A DNA stretch of 64,000 nt from NCBI GenBank assembly GCA_964424115.1, contig CAYRHN010000001.1, positions 124,001 through 188,000 of the forward strand. The letters run 5' to 3'. A model generated the notes under the pieces. It was not told the DNA's origin, searched no databases, and saw only the letters and a program-made list of their open reading frames with translations. This document shows, one piece after another, positions 41,525-50,690 of the stretch. The position numbers and the translations under genes are program-made. Origin of the DNA: CAYRHN01 sp964424115 (GTDB lineage Bacteria > Chloroflexota > Anaerolineae > Anaerolineales > Anaerolineaceae). Each line of letters opens with the position of its first letter. Position 1 is the stretch's first letter.

Positions 41525-44425
41525 ATGACACAAAATGTGATTCGAGTGGTTGGCGCCCGCCAACACAACTTAAAAAATATTACGGTGGAGATCCCGCGCG
41601 ACCAATTGGTGGTCATTACGGGACTTTCGGGTTCAGGTAAATCTTCCCTGGCATTTGATACGATCTTCGCAGAAGGGCAGCGGCGGTATGTTGAATCGCT
41701 TTCTGCTTACGCGCGCCAATTCTTGGGGCAGATGAGCAAGCCGGATGTGGATTACATTGATGGGCTATCGCCAGCAGTATCGATTGATCAGAAGGCAACT
41801 TCGCATAATCCACGATCGACCGTAGGTACCGTCACTGAGATCTACGATTACCTGCGTCTGTTGTTTGCGCGGGTGGGGATTCCACACTGCCCGATTTGTG
41901 GTCGAGAGGTAGTCAAACAGTCGGCGCAGGAGATCGTTGATCATATCATGCAACTTCCGGATGGAACGCGCCTTTTGGTGCTGGCGCCAATCGTCCGGGG
42001 ACGAAAGGGTACGTATCAGGCAGTTATTGACGAGATCCGGAAAGCCGGATTTGTGCGCTTACGGGTGGACGGTACAGTCTACAATTTGGATGACGATCCG
42101 GAAATTGTCCTGGATAAATATAAAATCCACACGATAGAAGCGGTTGTGGACCGGGTCGTGGTCTCGCATACAGGCAACGAAGAAGACCGGCGGTTGGCTC
42201 TATCACGGCTGACGGATTCGGTAGAAACTGCGTTGAAGGTTGGCGAAGGTTATTTGACCCTGAATAATTTATCGGCTGAGCCGGCTTTGGACCTCTTTTT
42301 CTCGGAGCACCTGGCATGCCCAGAACACGGGGTCAGTTTGCCTGAGATCGAACCGCGTACTTTTTCATTCAATACCCCTCATGGGGCATGCCCAGATTGC
42401 CAGGGACTGGGAAGCAAGCTGGAAATTGATCCCGACCTGCTTATCCCAGATCCAGAGCGATCTCTGATGGATGGAGCAATCGCAGCGTTGGAGTGGAATG
42501 GACCGCGTGAAGAAGGTGGATATTATTGGCAAATGGTTGAATCAGTGGCGCATCAGTTCCATATCAACCTGGAGGCGCCGGTCAGCTCTCTGCCCAAAGA
42601 AAAGCTGGACCTTATCCTGTACGGGACTCAGGGACAGGAGGTAAGCGTATCTCTGCGCGGACGAAATGATCGGCAATCTTCATTCCAGACCGCTTTTGAG
42701 GGAGTGATCCCCAATCTGATGCGGCGCTACCGAGATACGCAATCGGAATTTATCCGAAATAAGGTCGCTGAATTTATGTCAGACCGCCCATGCCAGACTT
42801 GCAAAGGCGCGCGACTGCGACCAGAGGCAATGGCGGTGACGGTATTGGATGCCAATATCATCCAGGTGACTCACTGGCCGGTAAACCGTACATTGGAATG
42901 GGTGCGTGAGCTGTGCGGGGTAGATTCCCGTCTTTCCAACCGGCAAAAGGCGATCTCTGAAAGAATTCTAAAGGAGATTGAGGCGCGCTTGGGTTTCCTG
43001 GTGGATGTGGGATTGGATTATTTGACCCTGCACCGCTCTGCGGGATCGCTTTCGGGCGGCGAAGCCCAGCGCATCCGGCTGGCTACCCAGATCGGCTCGC
43101 GGTTGATGGGTGTTTTATATGTGTTGGATGAACCATCCATCGGGCTGCACCCGCGAGACAACGATCGTCTGTTAGCGACCCTGAAGAGCCTGCGCGACCT
43201 GGGCAATACTGTGCTGGTGGTGGAACACGACGAGGAAACCATTCGCAGCTCGGACTGGATCATTGACCTGGGACCAGGAGCCGGGGAACACGGCGGTCAG
43301 GTGATCGCCGAGGGGCCGGTGGAGGCCATCCTGGCCAATCCTAATTCACTCACCGGGGCCTATCTTTCAGGCCGAATGCGGGTAGAGATGCCAGAAAAGC
43401 GCCGGAAAGGGAACGGCAAGAAGCTGCGGATCGTGGGTGCGCGGTCCAATAACCTGAAGGATCTGACGGTAGACATCCCTCTGGGTGAGTTTGTGTGTAT
43501 CACCGGCGTTTCGGGTTCGGGAAAATCCACCTTGATGGTGGATATCCTATATCAAGCCCTGGCGCGGGATTTGAACGGCGCACACACTTCGCCCGGTGAA
43601 TATGACCGGCTTGAGGGCGTCGAAGCTTTGGATAAGATCATTAACATTGATCAGAGCCCGATTGGGCGGACGCCGCGTTCAAATCCCGGCACTTACAGCG
43701 GAGTATTCGATGAAGTGCGCCAATTATTTGCCGAGTTGCCCGAGAGTAAAATGCGCGGCTATAAGCCGGGACGGTTCTCTTTTAATGTGCACGGCGGGCG
43801 ATGTGAAGCATGTCAGGGACAGGGACAGCTGCGAATCGAAATGCAATTCATGCCGGATGTGTACGTGCCATGCGATGTGTGTCACGGGGCACGTTTTAAC
43901 CGAGAGACTTTGCAGGTGCATTTCAAGGGAAAGTCGATCGCGGACATCCTGGACACAACCGTTGAAGAAGGATTGGAATTGTTTGGGGCATTTCCGTCTA
44001 TCGTAAACAAACTGCGAACCTTGATGGAGGTTGGGCTGGGGTATATCAAGATCGGTCAGCCGGCCACCACCTTATCGGGTGGAGAAGCTCAACGGGTGAA
44101 ATTAAGCCGCGAACTTTCCCGAAGGGCCACTGGGCGGACTCTGTATGTATTGGATGAGCCTTCGGTTGGCCTGCATGCAGCGGATGTACACCGACTGATC
44201 GATGTACTGCAACGCCTGGTCAATACTGGAAATACGGTCTTGATTATTGAGCATAATTTGGATATTATCAAAGTATCCGATTACGTGATCGATCTTGGGC
44301 CGGAAGGCGGCGACCGCGGTGGAACTCTGGTTGCGGTTGGAACCCCGGAGGAAATTTGCAATGTGCCGGAATCTTATACCGGTCAGTTCTTGCAACATTA
44401 CCTCAACCAAAACCATTCTTCTTGA
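41525..44425 (+). CDS. uvrA: Excinuclease ABC subunit A
   Basis: 966 residues from the ATG at 41525. Two ABC ATPase halves: Walker A GLSGSGKSSL near residue 37 and GVSGSGKST near 660; signatures LSGGEAQRIRLA and LSGGEAQRVKLS. Zinc modules CPICG, CPEHG...CPDCQG and CEACQGQG...CDVCHGARF are present. UvrA finds bulky DNA lesions and loads UvrB in nucleotide excision repair. Upstream in-frame ATG (41498) is less likely than 41525, which starts the conserved VIRVVGARQHNLKN. Length is normal. Confidence 0.97.
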   Translation: MTQNVIRVVGARQHNLKNITVEIPRDQLVVITGLSGSGKSSLAFDTIFAEGQRRYVESLSAYARQFLGQMSKPDVDYIDGLSPAVSIDQKATSHNPRSTVGTVTEIYDYLRLLFARVGIPHCPICGREVVKQSAQEIVDHIMQLPDGTRLLVLAPIVRGRKGTYQAVIDEIRKAGFVRLRVDGTVYNLDDDPEIVLDKYKIHTIEAVVDRVVVSHTGNEEDRRLALSRLTDSVETALKVGEGYLTLNNLSAEPALDLFFSEHLACPEHGVSLPEIEPRTFSFNTPHGACPDCQGLGSKLEIDPDLLIPDPERSLMDGAIAALEWNGPREEGGYYWQMVESVAHQFHINLEAPVSSLPKEKLDLILYGTQGQEVSVSLRGRNDRQSSFQTAFEGVIPNLMRRYRDTQSEFIRNKVAEFMSDRPCQTCKGARLRPEAMAVTVLDANIIQVTHWPVNRTLEWVRELCGVDSRLSNRQKAISERILKEIEARLGFLVDVGLDYLTLHRSAGSLSGGEAQRIRLATQIGSRLMGVLYVLDEPSIGLHPRDNDRLLATLKSLRDLGNTVLVVEHDEETIRSSDWIIDLGPGAGEHGGQVIAEGPVEAILANPNSLTGAYLSGRMRVEMPEKRRKGNGKKLRIVGARSNNLKDLTVDIPLGEFVCITGVSGSGKSTLMVDILYQALARDLNGAHTSPGEYDRLEGVEALDKIINIDQSPIGRTPRSNPGTYSGVFDEVRQLFAELPESKMRGYKPGRFSFNVHGGRCEACQGQGQLRIEMQFMPDVYVPCDVCHGARFNRETLQVHFKGKSIADILDTTVEEGLELFGAFPSIVNKLRTLMEVGLGYIKIGQPATTLSGGEAQRVKLSRELSRRATGRTLYVLDEPSVGLHAADVHRLIDVLQRLVNTGNTVLIIEHNLDIIKVSDYVIDLGPEGGDRGGTLVAVGTPEEICNVPESYTGQFLQHYLNQNHSS

Positions 44426-44531
44426 CATCTCGCAGGATTGTGAATTATCAGGTAAAATTTAAGCCAAGAAATCGTGGCAAATACAGCCGGCGATTTACGT
44501 GCGCCGGAACTTCGAAAGGATAATAATTTCT

Positions 44532-45284
44532 ATGTCAAAATACGATCCTCAAAGCATGATCGACTCTTACCAAAAAAGGCGCAAAATGATGCCATATCTG
44601 GTTGCCGGATTGGCGATCCTTCTGGCAGTGGTGGGCCTCATCATTTTGATCGTGGCGCTCAGCGGCCCTGGCGGCCCGTTGAATAGTCTGTTCGCGTCTG
44701 CCACACCCACGGTCACCCTGACGCCCACACCTACCGTGACACGCACCCCTACACCAACCAATACTGCGACGGCAACGCCGACGATAACAGAAACTCCTAC
44801 GATCACCCTCACGCCAACTCCAGTAGGACCGACCCAGCATACAGTTAAAGAAGGCGAAACCTGTTGGGGCATCTCACAGACTTATGGTGTATCCATGGAT
44901 GTGATGATGGCGCTCAATCCCGGGGTAAATTGCGCAACGATCAAGGCCGGCGATATTCTGTTTATCCCGCTGCCTGGTCAAACCCTGCCCACCGAAACTC
45001 CTATTTCGCTGACCGGTATTCCAGTTGGAACCTATATCAACCATACGGTGAAAACCGGAGAGAGCCTGGCCACCATCGCTTCTATGTATAACAGTACGGT
45101 GGATCAGATCAAGAAAGACAACAATATCACCGATATTAATCTGATCCAGGCAGGAACTGTGCTGCGGGTGAAAGTGAACATTGTAACTCCCACTGCCACG
45201 CCAACGATTACGTCAACGCGCATACAGCCCTCAATTACCCTGATCAACGTTACTCTCACTTCTACCCCTGCAAAGACCCCATAG
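44532..45284 (+). CDS. Membrane-anchored protein with two LysM domains
   Basis: 250 residues from the ATG at 44532. A membrane helix (about 22-45) is followed by a Thr/Pro-rich linker (about 55-100) and two LysM domains: HTVKEGETCWGISQTYGV to FIPLP, and HTVKTGESLATIASMYNS to LRVKV. A second Thr/Pro-rich tail ends the protein. LysM binds N-acetylglucosamine glycans such as peptidoglycan, so it probably tethers to the cell wall. No catalytic domain. GAAAGGA is 11 bases before the ATG. The first Cys pair (CWG, NCAT) may form a disulfide. Confidence 0.87.
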   Translation: MSKYDPQSMIDSYQKRRKMMPYLVAGLAILLAVVGLIILIVALSGPGGPLNSLFASATPTVTLTPTPTVTRTPTPTNTATATPTITETPTITLTPTPVGPTQHTVKEGETCWGISQTYGVSMDVMMALNPGVNCATIKAGDILFIPLPGQTLPTETPISLTGIPVGTYINHTVKTGESLATIASMYNSTVDQIKKDNNITDINLIQAGTVLRVKVNIVTPTATPTITSTRIQPSITLINVTLTSTPAKTP

Positions 45285-45299
45285 GCAGGTATTCCTGAG

Positions 45300-45334
45300 A
45301 TGAATATGGGCGGGATTATCCCGCCCATATTCAT
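45300..45334. terminator. Near-perfect 17-bp hairpin without T tract
   Basis: ATGAATATGGGCGGGAT pairs fully with the next 17 bases after a single central T. It lies 15 bases after the LysM gene and 21 bases before the GTG of the next gene; no T run follows. Confidence 0.65.
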
Positions 45335-45355
45335 TGACTTATGGGAGGGGGATGC

Positions 45356-46393
45356 GTGAATATGCATATTCGATGGTTGATTATTTTGCTGGCTGCTATT
45401 ATCCTGACTGGCTGTGATTCCAGTCGGGAGATTGTGTTTGTCAGGGCGGAGGCGCAGGGCGGGGATTTGTTCCTCTTACGCGGTGAGGAGATCAAAGCGC
45501 TGACACAAACGGGAGGCAAAATTTACGAATTTTCAACGGCGGCGAATGGCGAGTCGTTGATTTTTTCCCGTTATAACGATTCCTCCGGATTGGATATCTG
45601 GCAAATTTCAAGCAATGGGAATGATGCAAGACAGTTGGTTGCATGCGGGGCGGATTGGTGCCAGGGCGGGGTGTTATCACCGGATGGAAGCTATCTGGCT
45701 TACAGCCGGATTGCCTTCTCAAGTGCTACCGCAGGTTCTGCGCAAGCAGAGATTTGGATCTTAGACATGAAAAAAGGCGAGAATGCGCCGTTGGACGATG
45801 TAGAAACAGGCGCGGGTGAGCAGCCGGTGTGGTCGCCGGATGGCGCCCGCCTGGCGTATTACGATCCGCTGGAAATGGGGATAAAGATCGTGAATATGAG
45901 CGATCGGTCCAGGCAATTCCTGGATGCAGGATATGTGGGGGGGAGTTGGTCCCCGGATGGAAAAGCCCTGGTTTTTACAGCGGTCACCCAGCAAGACCTG
46001 GAAGATCCACTGATGCAACTCTATATCGCAGATATTGAGCATCCGGCTATCCGAGAGGCGGGTAAAAGCGGTGAGATGCAGATCGATTTTAGCACTCCAA
46101 TGTGGTCACCAGACGGTAAATGGTTGGCGGTCGGCTGGCGGTATGCCGGCGGACCTCCCGGAAAACAAATCAAGTTGATCCAGATCGACACCGGCGAGGA
46201 GATTGCGGTTGCCGAGGATTTAACCTACAGTCACACGGCATACCAGTGGTCACCTGACGGAGAATCGCTGGTTTATCAACGCACGAAATTAGGAGATTCG
46301 AAGGCCAAACCAGAGATCTGGGTGTGGGAATGGGAAAGCCGCTCGGCGCATTTATTAGTTAGGAACGGGTCGCTCCCACACTGGTTAAAATAA
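45356..46393 (+). CDS. TolB-like beta-propeller lipoprotein
   Basis: 345 residues from a GTG at 45356, chosen because GGAGGGGG is about 5-6 bases upstream; ATGs at 45341 and 45362 are worse spaced. Signal peptide IRWLIILLAAIILTGC has a lipobox LTGC. The rest shows repeated propeller strands (LSPDGSYLAYSRI, WSPDGARLAYYD, WSPDGKALVFTA, WSPDGKWLAVGW, WSPDGESLVYQ), six or so blades. Probably anchored outside the membrane and binding a partner; no enzyme motif. Independent of the LysM gene if the hairpin at 45300 terminates. Confidence 0.82.
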   Translation: MNMHIRWLIILLAAIILTGCDSSREIVFVRAEAQGGDLFLLRGEEIKALTQTGGKIYEFSTAANGESLIFSRYNDSSGLDIWQISSNGNDARQLVACGADWCQGGVLSPDGSYLAYSRIAFSSATAGSAQAEIWILDMKKGENAPLDDVETGAGEQPVWSPDGARLAYYDPLEMGIKIVNMSDRSRQFLDAGYVGGSWSPDGKALVFTAVTQQDLEDPLMQLYIADIEHPAIREAGKSGEMQIDFSTPMWSPDGKWLAVGWRYAGGPPGKQIKLIQIDTGEEIAVAEDLTYSHTAYQWSPDGESLVYQRTKLGDSKAKPEIWVWEWESRSAHLLVRNGSLPHWLK

Positions 46394-46462
46394 GTTGTTG
46401 TCAGCCCCCCGGGCATCCATTTGGGGTAAAATAGACATGTAAATCCATTTCGGAGGTGCCCG

Positions 46463-47395
46463 ATGATCACAATCTTCAAAAACACCGATGTTGGGCTAAC
46501 GCAGTTGCAGGAACCGGTTAACGGAGCCTGGCTGCATGTGATCGATCCAACCACAGATGAAATTGAATACTTAATGACCTTTGGGGTGCCTCAAGAATTC
46601 ATCACGTATCCTCTTGACCTGGATGAACGTCCGCGCACGGAACGGGATGACGATGGGAAGGTGCTGATCGTTTTACGCATCCCATATTATCAGGGGGCAA
46701 AATTTGATGTGCCTTATATTTCCATTCCTCTGGGCATCATCCTGACTGACAACATGATCATCACGGTTTGCAGGTGGCAAAATGATGTGATGAGCGATTT
46801 TGCATCGGGACGGATGCGCGGGTTTTCCACCGGAAAGCGGCACAGGTTTATTTTGCGCATCTTGCTGGCCACCGCAAACAAGTACCTGGCTTACCTGCGC
46901 GAGGTGAACAAGATCACCGAAACCCTGGAGGATCGCTTGCAGGTATCCATGCAGAACAAAGAAGTGCTGGAATTGCTTAAATACCAAAAGAGCCTGGTGT
47001 ATTTCACCACAGCACTGCGCTCCAATGAGCTGATGATGGAGCGACTGCAAAAAGGGCAAATGTTCCATCTTTATCCGGATGACGAGGATTTGCTGGAGGA
47101 CGTATTGACGGAGAACCAACAAGCCATTGAAATGGTGAACATTTCCGGAAATATTCTCAGCTCCATGATGGACGCGTTTGCCTCGATCATTTCAAACAAT
47201 TTGAACATTGTGATGAAATTCCTCACCTCGATCACTATTGTATTGAGCATTCCCACAATTGTGACCAGCTTCTTTGGAATGAACGTCAATTTACCATTCG
47301 CAGATATGGAACATGCCTATTTAATTGTGATCGGCATGTTCTCTGCGATTGCGCTGCTGGTAATCTATATATTTATCCGGCGCAAGTGGTTTTAG
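46463..47395 (+). CDS. corA: CorA family magnesium/metal ion transporter
   Basis: 310 residues. A soluble alpha/beta N-terminal domain with a long stalk helix (about 130-240) leads to two C-terminal membrane helices (about 245-270 and 283-305) and the GMN motif in FFGMNVNLPF that forms the selectivity filter. CorA pentamers carry Mg2+ (or Co2+/Ni2+) inward. The C-terminus is basic (RRKWF), facing the cytoplasm. GGAGG precedes the ATG. Confidence 0.92.
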   Translation: MITIFKNTDVGLTQLQEPVNGAWLHVIDPTTDEIEYLMTFGVPQEFITYPLDLDERPRTERDDDGKVLIVLRIPYYQGAKFDVPYISIPLGIILTDNMIITVCRWQNDVMSDFASGRMRGFSTGKRHRFILRILLATANKYLAYLREVNKITETLEDRLQVSMQNKEVLELLKYQKSLVYFTTALRSNELMMERLQKGQMFHLYPDDEDLLEDVLTENQQAIEMVNISGNILSSMMDAFASIISNNLNIVMKFLTSITIVLSIPTIVTSFFGMNVNLPFADMEHAYLIVIGMFSAIALLVIYIFIRRKWF

Positions 47396-47407
47396 AAGAG
47401 ACCGGAT

Positions 47408-47436
47408 TTTACAAATTCACCCTGCTCGGGTAGAAT
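47408..47436 (+). promoter_or_regulatory. Leaderless promoter of the AttE-like gene
   Basis: TTTACA (47408-47413) and TAGAAT (47431-47436) are 17 bases apart, and the ATG at 47443 follows only 6 bases later. No Shine-Dalgarno is present between. Confidence 0.65.
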
Positions 47437-47442
47437 TCGAGC

Positions 47443-48141
47443 ATGAGTGGCGATGAATATTTACAGTTAAAACATGTGTCAAAATGCTATCTGGAGGGGG
47501 GGCGCAAACGGCCTGTCCTTCAACAAGTCAATTCGGCCTTCTTCCAGGGAGAGATCACGGCTATATTGGGGAAAAGCGGGAGTGGAAAAACCACTCTGCT
47601 CAACCTGGTAAGCGGGATTGACCGCATTGATGAGGGAGAGATCATCCTTGACGGGGTCAACCTGACCCACTTGAGCGACCGGCAATTCACTCTCTTCCGA
47701 AGGAAGAGCATTGGATTTGTTTTCCAATTCTTTAACTTGCTTCCTACATTAACTGTGTGGGAAAATATTATGCTGCCCCTGGAGCTGAATGGGTTGCTGG
47801 ATATAACTTCCCGCCATCGGGCAATGGATTTGCTGGATGAAGTGGGATTGGGAGACAGGCAAAAAGCATTCCCAGACCGGCTTTCGGGGGGAGAGCAGCA
47901 ACGGGTGGCGATTGCGCGGGCATTGGTGCACAATCCCCGGCTGGTGCTGGCGGATGAGCCGACCGGGAACCTGGACGAGGAAACCGGAAGGCAGATCATG
48001 CAGTTGCTTGATCGGCTGACACGCAGGGCGGGCAAAAATCTCCTGCTGGTGACGCACAGCTCTGAAGCGGCTGGATACGCCGACCGGGTGTACGAATTAC
48101 ACAACGGAAAGCTGGTGGACAGGGAGTCGGCCGGGGTATGA
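47443..48141 (+). CDS. ABC transporter ATP-binding protein, LolD/MacB type
   Basis: 232 residues. Walker A GKSGSGKTT (43-51), Q loop VFQFFNLLPTLTVWEN, signature LSGGEQQRVAIARA, Walker B LVLADEPTGNLDE, H loop VTHSSEAA. This is the LolD/MacB/AttE class that powers mechanotransmission-type FtsX permeases. The ATG at 47443 has no ribosome-binding site and the promoter's -10 box is 6 bases upstream. Overlaps the permease gene by 4 bases. With its two neighbours it forms an operon like attEFGH. Confidence 0.93.
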   Translation: MSGDEYLQLKHVSKCYLEGGRKRPVLQQVNSAFFQGEITAILGKSGSGKTTLLNLVSGIDRIDEGEIILDGVNLTHLSDRQFTLFRRKSIGFVFQFFNLLPTLTVWENIMLPLELNGLLDITSRHRAMDLLDEVGLGDRQKAFPDRLSGGEQQRVAIARALVHNPRLVLADEPTGNLDEETGRQIMQLLDRLTRRAGKNLLLVTHSSEAAGYADRVYELHNGKLVDRESAGV

Positions 48142-50690
48142 TCTCGGCGACTTTGTGGAATGTCGGTTGGCGCTACCTGCTGCGCCACCGCTGGCAGACA
48201 GCCCTGATGGTTTTAGGGATTGTGCTGGGGGTGGCCGTGGTGGTTGCGGTGGATATTGCCAATACGAGTGCCGAGCGGGCGTTTGAATTGAGCTCTGAAG
48301 CGGTGGCAGGAAAGGCCACTCACCAGATCAGCGGCGGACCGCAAGGGTTGGATGAAGCCTTATATTTGAGGTTAAACCTGGAGCATCTGGCGCAGGCGGC
48401 TGCGCCTGTGGTAACCCAGGTGGTATCGTCAGCGGAATTGGGCGGACAGCCGATGCAGTTGCTGGGGATCGATCCGTTTGCCGAAACGCCCTTCCGCAAT
48501 TACCTGGGGGGCGGGGGGAATGTCACTGCAGATAACCTGATCCTGTTTCTGACCCGCCCGGCGACAGTGATGCTTTCGGCAGAAGTGGCTCAGCGTTATG
48601 GAATAAACCTGGGAGATCGGTTCACGCTGGATGTAAGTGGAAATGAACGGCCTGTGCAGTTGGTGGGGGTAATCGAAGGCCCGGATGCGCTCACGCAGCG
48701 AGCATTGGAAGGCTTGATCCTGGCAGATATTTCAACAACGCAAGAATTGACCGGAAAATTGGGCAGGTTGGACCGCATTGATCTGATCTTGGATCCTGAT
48801 GATGAACAAAGCCTGGCCAGGCTGAAAGCCTGGCTGCCCACTGAGGCAAACCTTGCAACCAGTCAAGCGCGGGCAAATGCGCTGGATGATATGACCGCTG
48901 CTTTCCGGCTGAACCTGACAGCGTTAAGTTTTCTGGCATTGATTGTTGGATTGTTCCTGATCTACAACACGATGACCTTCTCGGTAGTGAAGCGGCGACC
49001 TTTGTTTGGAACATTACGATGCCTGGGGGTGACTCGCCGGGAGATCTTTCGCCTGGTGACGGGTGAAGCGGCCGTAGTGGGAGTAATCGGATCGGTTTTG
49101 GGACTGCTGCTGGGTGTGCTCGTAGGACGCAGCATGGTTGGAATGGTGACCCAAACGATCAACGACCTGTATTTTGCCACCACCGTACAGAGCGTGGATT
49201 TGCCGTGGGAGAGCTTGTTCAAAGGGATTTTGGTGGGAGTAGCAGCAACCATAATAACCGCTGGTATTCCAGCCCTTGAAGCGGCGCGCACCCCTCCCAG
49301 AGCCATTTTGCTGCGGTCGGGAATTGAAACTCAAGCTCAATCCGGGCTGCCCTGGCTGGCTTTGGGTGGGATGGCTATGCTGGCAGCGGGAGCGGCCATT
49401 TTCGCTATTCCCGGTGCAAATCTATATGTGGGTTTTGGGGGGATCTTTGCTGTGGTCGTTGGTTTTGCCATGTTATCGGTGGTTGGAATGGTGTTCATGA
49501 TGCGTTTGATCACGCCGTTGTTGGGACGCCTGTTTGGGGTGACAGGGAAGATGGCACCGCGCGGCCTGGTCAATTCGTTGAGTCGAACCTCTGTGGCTGT
49601 GGCAGCTTTGATGGTGGCTGTTGCTGTAGCGGTGGGGATGACGTTAATGATTGATTCTTTCCGCCAAACTGTGACGGTTTGGCTGGGGCAAACCTTACAA
49701 GGCGATATTTATATCCATGTTCCCAGTTTCACTGCAACGCAGCCAATGGAGCCGGTCGATCTGGGGGTGCTGGAACAATTGAAAAAATGGCCGGGCGTGG
49801 TGGAAGTGCAGGTGTTGCGTTCCAATTTAATGGATGTGGAAGGGGGGCCTGTGGTGGTCACAGCTACCAGCAACCAACGGATCGGGAAAGAGCGGCTGTA
49901 TAAAGAATTGGCAGGCTCCCCGGAAGAAGTATGGACGGATATGCAGGCAGGGCAAATCCTGATATCAGAACCGCTGGCCAGCCGCCTGGGATTGAAAGTG
50001 GGCGATCTGGTCGGATTGCCAACCTTACAGGGTGTGAAGGAATTTCCTGTGCGTGGAATATTCTATGATTATGCGGCGAGCGAAGGCAGTCTGCTGATTG
50101 CCTGGGACGTTTACCAACGGGAGTGGCATGATGATGCAGTGACTGCAATCGACCTGCATATTGCTGCAGACCAGGATGTAGACGCGATGTCCAAACAAAT
50201 TCAAGACGGCCTGGTGACAGAACAAAAGCTGCTGGTGCGGCCCAACCAGGCCCTGCGCAAGGATGTGATGGATGTGTTTGACCGGACTTTCTCAATTACC
50301 CTGGCAATGCGAGCGATCGCTACAGTAGTGGCGTTCATCGGTGTCTTAAGCGCAACTTTATTACTGCAGTTAGAGAAGAAAAGTGAATCGGGAGTAATGC
50401 GGGCAATGGGGCTGACGGCGAGGCAGTTGTGGGGGTTGACCATTTTAGAAACTGGCTTGATGGGATTGGCAGCGGGAATTTTGGCTGTGCCGACTTCATA
50501 CGCCTTGACGGTTATCTTGATCGATGTCATTAATGTTCGTTCTTTTGGATGGACTTTGCAGATGGCCTGGGAACCCGGGGCGTTTGTGCAAGCTCTGGGG
50601 ATCGCCATGATCGCAGCGCTACTGGCGGGAATCTATCCGGCCTGGCGCTTGAGCCAAATGGTGACTGCGGAGGCGATTCGAAATGAATAA
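48138..50690 (+). CDS. FtsX/MacB-type ABC permease, two-module fusion
   Basis: 850 residues. One N-terminal membrane helix, a periplasmic-type MacB_PCD domain (about 45-235), a first FtsX block (about 255-380 with LVGLFLIYNTMTFSVVKRR), a central pair of helices, a second extracytoplasmic domain (about 480-690) and a second FtsX block (about 715-850 with LLLQLEKKSESGVMRAMGL). It joins in one protein the two permeases (AttF and AttG) of the four-gene attEFGH type. Starts in the stop of the ATPase gene and overlaps the lipoprotein gene by 8 bases. Confidence 0.92.
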   Translation: MISATLWNVGWRYLLRHRWQTALMVLGIVLGVAVVVAVDIANTSAERAFELSSEAVAGKATHQISGGPQGLDEALYLRLNLEHLAQAAAPVVTQVVSSAELGGQPMQLLGIDPFAETPFRNYLGGGGNVTADNLILFLTRPATVMLSAEVAQRYGINLGDRFTLDVSGNERPVQLVGVIEGPDALTQRALEGLILADISTTQELTGKLGRLDRIDLILDPDDEQSLARLKAWLPTEANLATSQARANALDDMTAAFRLNLTALSFLALIVGLFLIYNTMTFSVVKRRPLFGTLRCLGVTRREIFRLVTGEAAVVGVIGSVLGLLLGVLVGRSMVGMVTQTINDLYFATTVQSVDLPWESLFKGILVGVAATIITAGIPALEAARTPPRAILLRSGIETQAQSGLPWLALGGMAMLAAGAAIFAIPGANLYVGFGGIFAVVVGFAMLSVVGMVFMMRLITPLLGRLFGVTGKMAPRGLVNSLSRTSVAVAALMVAVAVAVGMTLMIDSFRQTVTVWLGQTLQGDIYIHVPSFTATQPMEPVDLGVLEQLKKWPGVVEVQVLRSNLMDVEGGPVVVTATSNQRIGKERLYKELAGSPEEVWTDMQAGQILISEPLASRLGLKVGDLVGLPTLQGVKEFPVRGIFYDYAASEGSLLIAWDVYQREWHDDAVTAIDLHIAADQDVDAMSKQIQDGLVTEQKLLVRPNQALRKDVMDVFDRTFSITLAMRAIATVVAFIGVLSATLLLQLEKKSESGVMRAMGLTARQLWGLTILETGLMGLAAGILAVPTSYALTVILIDVINVRSFGWTLQMAWEPGAFVQALGIAMIAALLAGIYPAWRLSQMVTAEAIRNE

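Noticed and set aside
44422..44458. TTGACA and TAAAAT as a promoter of the LysM gene
   Set aside because: The spacing is 25 bases, too long for a sigma-70 type promoter.
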